A DNA stretch of 9,171 bases from HGM11788 sp964654945 (GTDB lineage Bacteria; Bacillota; Clostridia; Lachnospirales; CAG-274), in the NCBI GenBank assembly GCA_964654945.1, contig CAZZLN010000061.1, positions 1-9,171 on the forward strand, written 5' to 3'. This document shows, piece by piece, positions 7,102 through 9,171 of this stretch. Numbering within the stretch: position 1 is the stretch's first letter; each line of letters starts with the position of its first letter. The translations under genes were made by a program, and so were the position numbers. The notes beneath the pieces were generated by a model. That model saw nothing but the letters and a program-made list of their open reading frames with translations. It was not told the origin of the DNA and did no database searches.

Positions 7102-7107
7102 TTTTTT
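7075..7107 (+). terminator. CIRCE hairpin plus T-run, possible terminator of the DUF5721-like gene
   Basis: The same 9-bp CIRCE stem is followed by A and six T residues (7102-7107). It starts 5 bases after the TAA of the upstream gene. As RNA it has the form of an intrinsic terminator, though with a moderate-GC stem and a 9-base loop. No other terminator is present between the two genes. Dual use is an inference. Confidence 0.45.
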
Positions 7108-7108
7108 A

Positions 7109-7136
7109 TTGACATTTTCAAAATTGTATGTATAAT
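7109..7136 (+). promoter_or_regulatory. Sigma-A promoter of htpG
   Basis: A full-consensus TTGACA (7109-7114) and full-consensus TATAAT (7131-7136) are separated by 16 bases. The predicted start is about 7143, giving a leader of about 40 bases. Such a strong promoter suits a gene held down by a repressor (HrcA at the adjacent CIRCE). Confidence 0.85.
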
Positions 7137-7167
7137 TATATATAGGAGAGTTCAATTTTTATATTTT

Positions 7168-7173
7168 AAGGAG
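7168..7173 (+). promoter_or_regulatory. Ribosome binding site fixing the htpG start at 7183
   Basis: AAGGAG lies 9 bases before the ATG at 7183. The longer frame's ATG at 7174 directly abuts this site and could not be initiated from it. The ATG at 7189 would be 15 bases away. The start at 7183 is therefore preferred. Confidence 0.8.
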
Positions 7174-7182
7174 ATGTTATTT

Positions 7183-9018
7183 ATGGCAATGGAAAAAGGC
7201 AATTTATCAATCAACAGTGAGAATATTCTCCCAATAATCAAAAAATGGTTATATTCTGATTCAGACATTTTTTTAAGAGAACTTGTCTCTAATGGCTGTG
7301 ATGCTATAAACAAGCTTAAAAAGCTTCATTCAATGGGTGAAGCCGAATATTCTGAAGAAGAAGAATTTAAAGTAACAGTAAGGCTTGATAAAGCAAACAG
7401 TGTAATTGAAATTACCGATAACGGTCTTGGTATGACCGCTGATGAAATCAAAGAGTACATAACTCAAATAGCTTTTTCAGGTGCCAGTGATTTTATTGCA
7501 AAATATCAGGATAAATATGAAGACGGTAATGACATTATAGGGCATTTCGGTCTTGGATTTTATTCAGCATTTATGGTAGCTGATACAGTTGAAATTGATT
7601 CATTAAGCTATTTAAAAGACGCTCAGGCTGCAAAATGGAGCTGTGACGGCGGTATTGAATATGAAATGAATGAAGGCAGCAGAATGCAGAGAGGCACTAC
7701 AATTTCTCTCCACATAGGTGAAGACGGCAAGGAATTTCTTGACCCTTGGAAATTAAAGGAAGTAATTCATAAATATTGTGAATTTATGCCTGTAAACATT
7801 TATTTTGAAGATGCCGAAAAAGAAGAAGCGGAAAATAAACCGATTAACGACACTAATCCTCTTTGGTTAAAAAAGCCGAGTGAATGTACAGATGAGGAGT
7901 ACAAAGACTTTTATCACAAAGTATTTTCTGATTTTAATGACCCTCTGTTCTGGATTCATCTTAATATGGACTATCCTTTCAGATTAAAAGGAATACTCTA
8001 CTTTCCTAAATTAAAGCATGAGCTGGAATCTATTGAAGGACAGGTTAAATTATTTAATAATCAGGTATTTATTGCCGATAATTTAAAAGAGGTTATTCCT
8101 GAATTTCTGCTTCTTTTAAAGGGTACTATCGACTGCCCTGACCTTCCTCTTAATGTAAGCAGAAGTTTTCTTCAAAATGACGGCTATGTAACAAAAATGA
8201 GTAAGTATATTACTAAAAAGGTAGCTGATAAGCTTAATTCATTATTTAAAAAAGACAGAGAAAATTACGAAAAATTCTGGGAGGATATTGCTCCATTTAT
8301 TAAATACGGCTGTATGAGAGAACATGATTTCTACGAAAAGATTAAGGACAGCCTTTTATTTAAAACAACTGAGGGTAAATTTGAAACTCTCAGCGAATAT
8401 ACTGATAACAACAAGGATAAATTTGAAAACAAGGTATTCTATGTAAATGATGAAAAACAGCAGGCTCAATATATCAAGCTCTTTAAGGATAATGATATGG
8501 AAGCAGTCATACTTGATACTAAGCTGGATATTCCTTATATAAGCTTCCTTGAAGCCTACAGCGGAGGAGTGAAGTTTGCACGAATAGATTCTGATATATC
8601 CTCAATATTAAAGGGTGATGAAAAGCTTGATATAAATACTGAAGGTCTTGAAAAGCTGTTTAAAGACGCTCTTAATAAAGATGACCTTAAAATTAAGGTT
8701 GAGTCATTAAAGAGCAATGATGTGTCTGCAATACTTGAGCTTAGCGAACAGGCAAGAAGAATGCAGGAAATGTCAGCTATGTATGGTATGGGAAATATGA
8801 CTATGCCAACAGATGAAACCCTTGTGCTTAATGGAAACAACAGCGTTGTAAAGCTTCTTTCCGACTATAAAGATGACAAAGAAACATCAGATATTATATG
8901 CAGACAAATTTATGACCTTGCTGTTATGAGCAATCAGCCCTTATCTCAGCAGCAGATGACTGAATTTATAAGCAGAAGCAATAAGATTTTGGAATTACTG
9001 GCAAGTAAAAACTATTGA
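7183..9018 (+). CDS. htpG: Molecular chaperone HtpG (bacterial Hsp90)
   Basis: This 611-residue cytosolic ATP-dependent chaperone dimer remodels client proteins, usually together with DnaK. The N-terminal GHKL ATPase domain (about 1-215) shows the Bergerat-fold motifs: ELVSNGCDA (33-41) with the Mg-coordinating Asn37, DNGLGM (79-84), the lid/glycine loop GHFGLGFYSAFMV (120-132) and GTTISL (171-176). The middle domain (about 225-480) includes LNVSRSFLQ (323-331), with the Arg that contacts the ATP gamma-phosphate. The C-terminal dimerisation domain has a Met-rich stretch (about MSAMYGMGNMTM) and no MEEVD tail, as expected in bacteria. Length is near the usual 610-635. The 'ELVSNGCDA' version, where E. 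coli has ELISNASDA, is typical of clostridial HtpG from memory. The gene stands alone behind a consensus promoter and a perfect CIRCE, indicating heat induction through HrcA. No clear terminator follows. Confidence 0.97.
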   Translation: MAMEKGNLSINSENILPIIKKWLYSDSDIFLRELVSNGCDAINKLKKLHSMGEAEYSEEEEFKVTVRLDKANSVIEITDNGLGMTADEIKEYITQIAFSGASDFIAKYQDKYEDGNDIIGHFGLGFYSAFMVADTVEIDSLSYLKDAQAAKWSCDGGIEYEMNEGSRMQRGTTISLHIGEDGKEFLDPWKLKEVIHKYCEFMPVNIYFEDAEKEEAENKPINDTNPLWLKKPSECTDEEYKDFYHKVFSDFNDPLFWIHLNMDYPFRLKGILYFPKLKHELESIEGQVKLFNNQVFIADNLKEVIPEFLLLLKGTIDCPDLPLNVSRSFLQNDGYVTKMSKYITKKVADKLNSLFKKDRENYEKFWEDIAPFIKYGCMREHDFYEKIKDSLLFKTTEGKFETLSEYTDNNKDKFENKVFYVNDEKQQAQYIKLFKDNDMEAVILDTKLDIPYISFLEAYSGGVKFARIDSDISSILKGDEKLDINTEGLEKLFKDALNKDDLKIKVESLKSNDVSAILELSEQARRMQEMSAMYGMGNMTMPTDETLVLNGNNSVVKLLSDYKDDKETSDIICRQIYDLAVMSNQPLSQQQMTEFISRSNKILELLASKNY

Positions 9019-9043
9019 TATACAAAACCTTTAATGATATAAT
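9015..9043 (+). promoter_or_regulatory. Near-consensus promoter at the htpG stop codon
   Basis: TTGATA (9015-9020, 5 of 6 consensus) overlaps the htpG TGA stop. It is followed after exactly 17 bases by a perfect TATAAT (9038-9043). The predicted start is near 9050. The region is AT-rich, which raises the chance of a random match, but the hexamers and spacing are unusually good. Transcription would run straight into the structured element at 9063-9171. Confidence 0.55.
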
Positions 9044-9062
9044 TTATTTATATTTAATCTAA

Positions 9063-9171
9063 TGAGAGATATACTCCCACCTCTATAGGGTGAGTAAAGC
9101 AAACTTTTAAATCGGTGGGAGTACAATCTCCCATCATTGAACCGAAAGATTTATCGGACGACCGTCAGGTC
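9063..9171 (+). ncRNA. Putative structured RNA or repeat element downstream of htpG (cut by window end)
   Basis: A ten-bp perfect stem pairs 9072-9081 (TACTCCCACC) with 9114-9123 (GGTGGGAGTA). It is extended outward by GAGAT 9066-9070 with ATCTC 9126-9130 across a small internal loop. Inside the loop AAAG (9097-9100 region) can pair with CTTT. A second hairpin, CCGA 9142-9145 with TCGG 9154-9157, has an 8-base loop. The 9135-9162 segment is related to 55-85 at the left edge. No convincing reading frame is seen. It may be a small RNA with its own promoter, a leader of a gene beyond the window, or a copy of a dispersed palindromic repeat. I recognised no riboswitch, T-box, tmRNA, SRP or RNase P signature. 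The 3' limit is unknown. Confidence 0.45.

Noticed and set aside
8556..8840. Minus-strand frame inside htpG
   Set aside because: It is a shadow of the htpG C-terminal domain, Ser/Leu-rich, with no signals.
9063..9171. TnpB/IS605 right end with its guide RNA, or a known riboswitch or T-box
   Set aside because: The C-rich hairpin is reminiscent of IS605-type ends, but no tnpB or tnpA coding sequence precedes it; htpG does. No known riboswitch core or T-box GGUGG-type specifier/antiterminator arrangement is visible. Kept only as an unclassified element.
1..9171. A previously undescribed defence, CRISPR or mobile system
   Set aside because: No spaced direct repeats, nucleases, integrases, transposases or toxin-antitoxin-like gene pairs were seen. 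The genes are housekeeping or conserved hypotheticals.

Overview
The window looks like chromosome from a low-GC member of the Clostridia (Firmicutes), probably a gut-type Ruminococcaceae/Lachnospiraceae relative. This is inferred from the AT-rich sequence, strong AGGAGG-type ribosome binding sites, consensus sigma-A promoters, a perfect CIRCE operator, a clostridial-type HtpG, and a LytR-CpsA-Psr cell-wall enzyme with a C-terminal LytR_C domain. I see no transposase, phage gene, CRISPR array, tRNA or rRNA. The protein-coding content is ordinary housekeeping, and I found no obvious new multi-gene system. The less explained parts are the two window edges and one small cysteine-rich gene.

Minus strand, about 6486 down to about 107: one tightly packed likely operon of five genes. 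In transcription order these are a 75-residue Cys-rich protein of unknown function (6426-6199), glutaminyl-tRNA synthetase glnS (6185-4518), an LCP-family cell-wall glycopolymer ligase (4499-2982), an HI0933/BaiN-type flavoprotein (2980-1736) and a COG2509-type FAD-dependent dehydrogenase (1739-162). Gaps are 13, 18 and 1 nt, followed by a 4-bp ATGA overlap. One promoter (TTGCAT, 17 bp, TATAAT) sits at 6486-6458, and a weak hairpin terminator is possible at 133-107.

Plus strand, 6547 onward: a divergent promoter drives a 153-residue conserved hypothetical protein (DUF5721-like). This gene is followed at once by a perfect CIRCE inverted repeat with a downstream T-run, then a full-consensus promoter and htpG (7183-9018). 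The CIRCE marks htpG, the bacterial Hsp90, as a likely HrcA-repressed heat-shock gene. Its hairpin may also terminate the upstream gene.

Edges: bases 1-92 form a hairpin-rich element resembling the dispersed intergenic repeats of gut Clostridia. Bases 9063-9171, just after htpG, hold a strongly structured element behind a near-consensus promoter. The two edges share a segment of about 28 bases (24 identical with small gaps) in the same orientation. It includes a small hairpin with one compensatory base-pair change, so they appear to be related members of one repeat or structured-RNA family.
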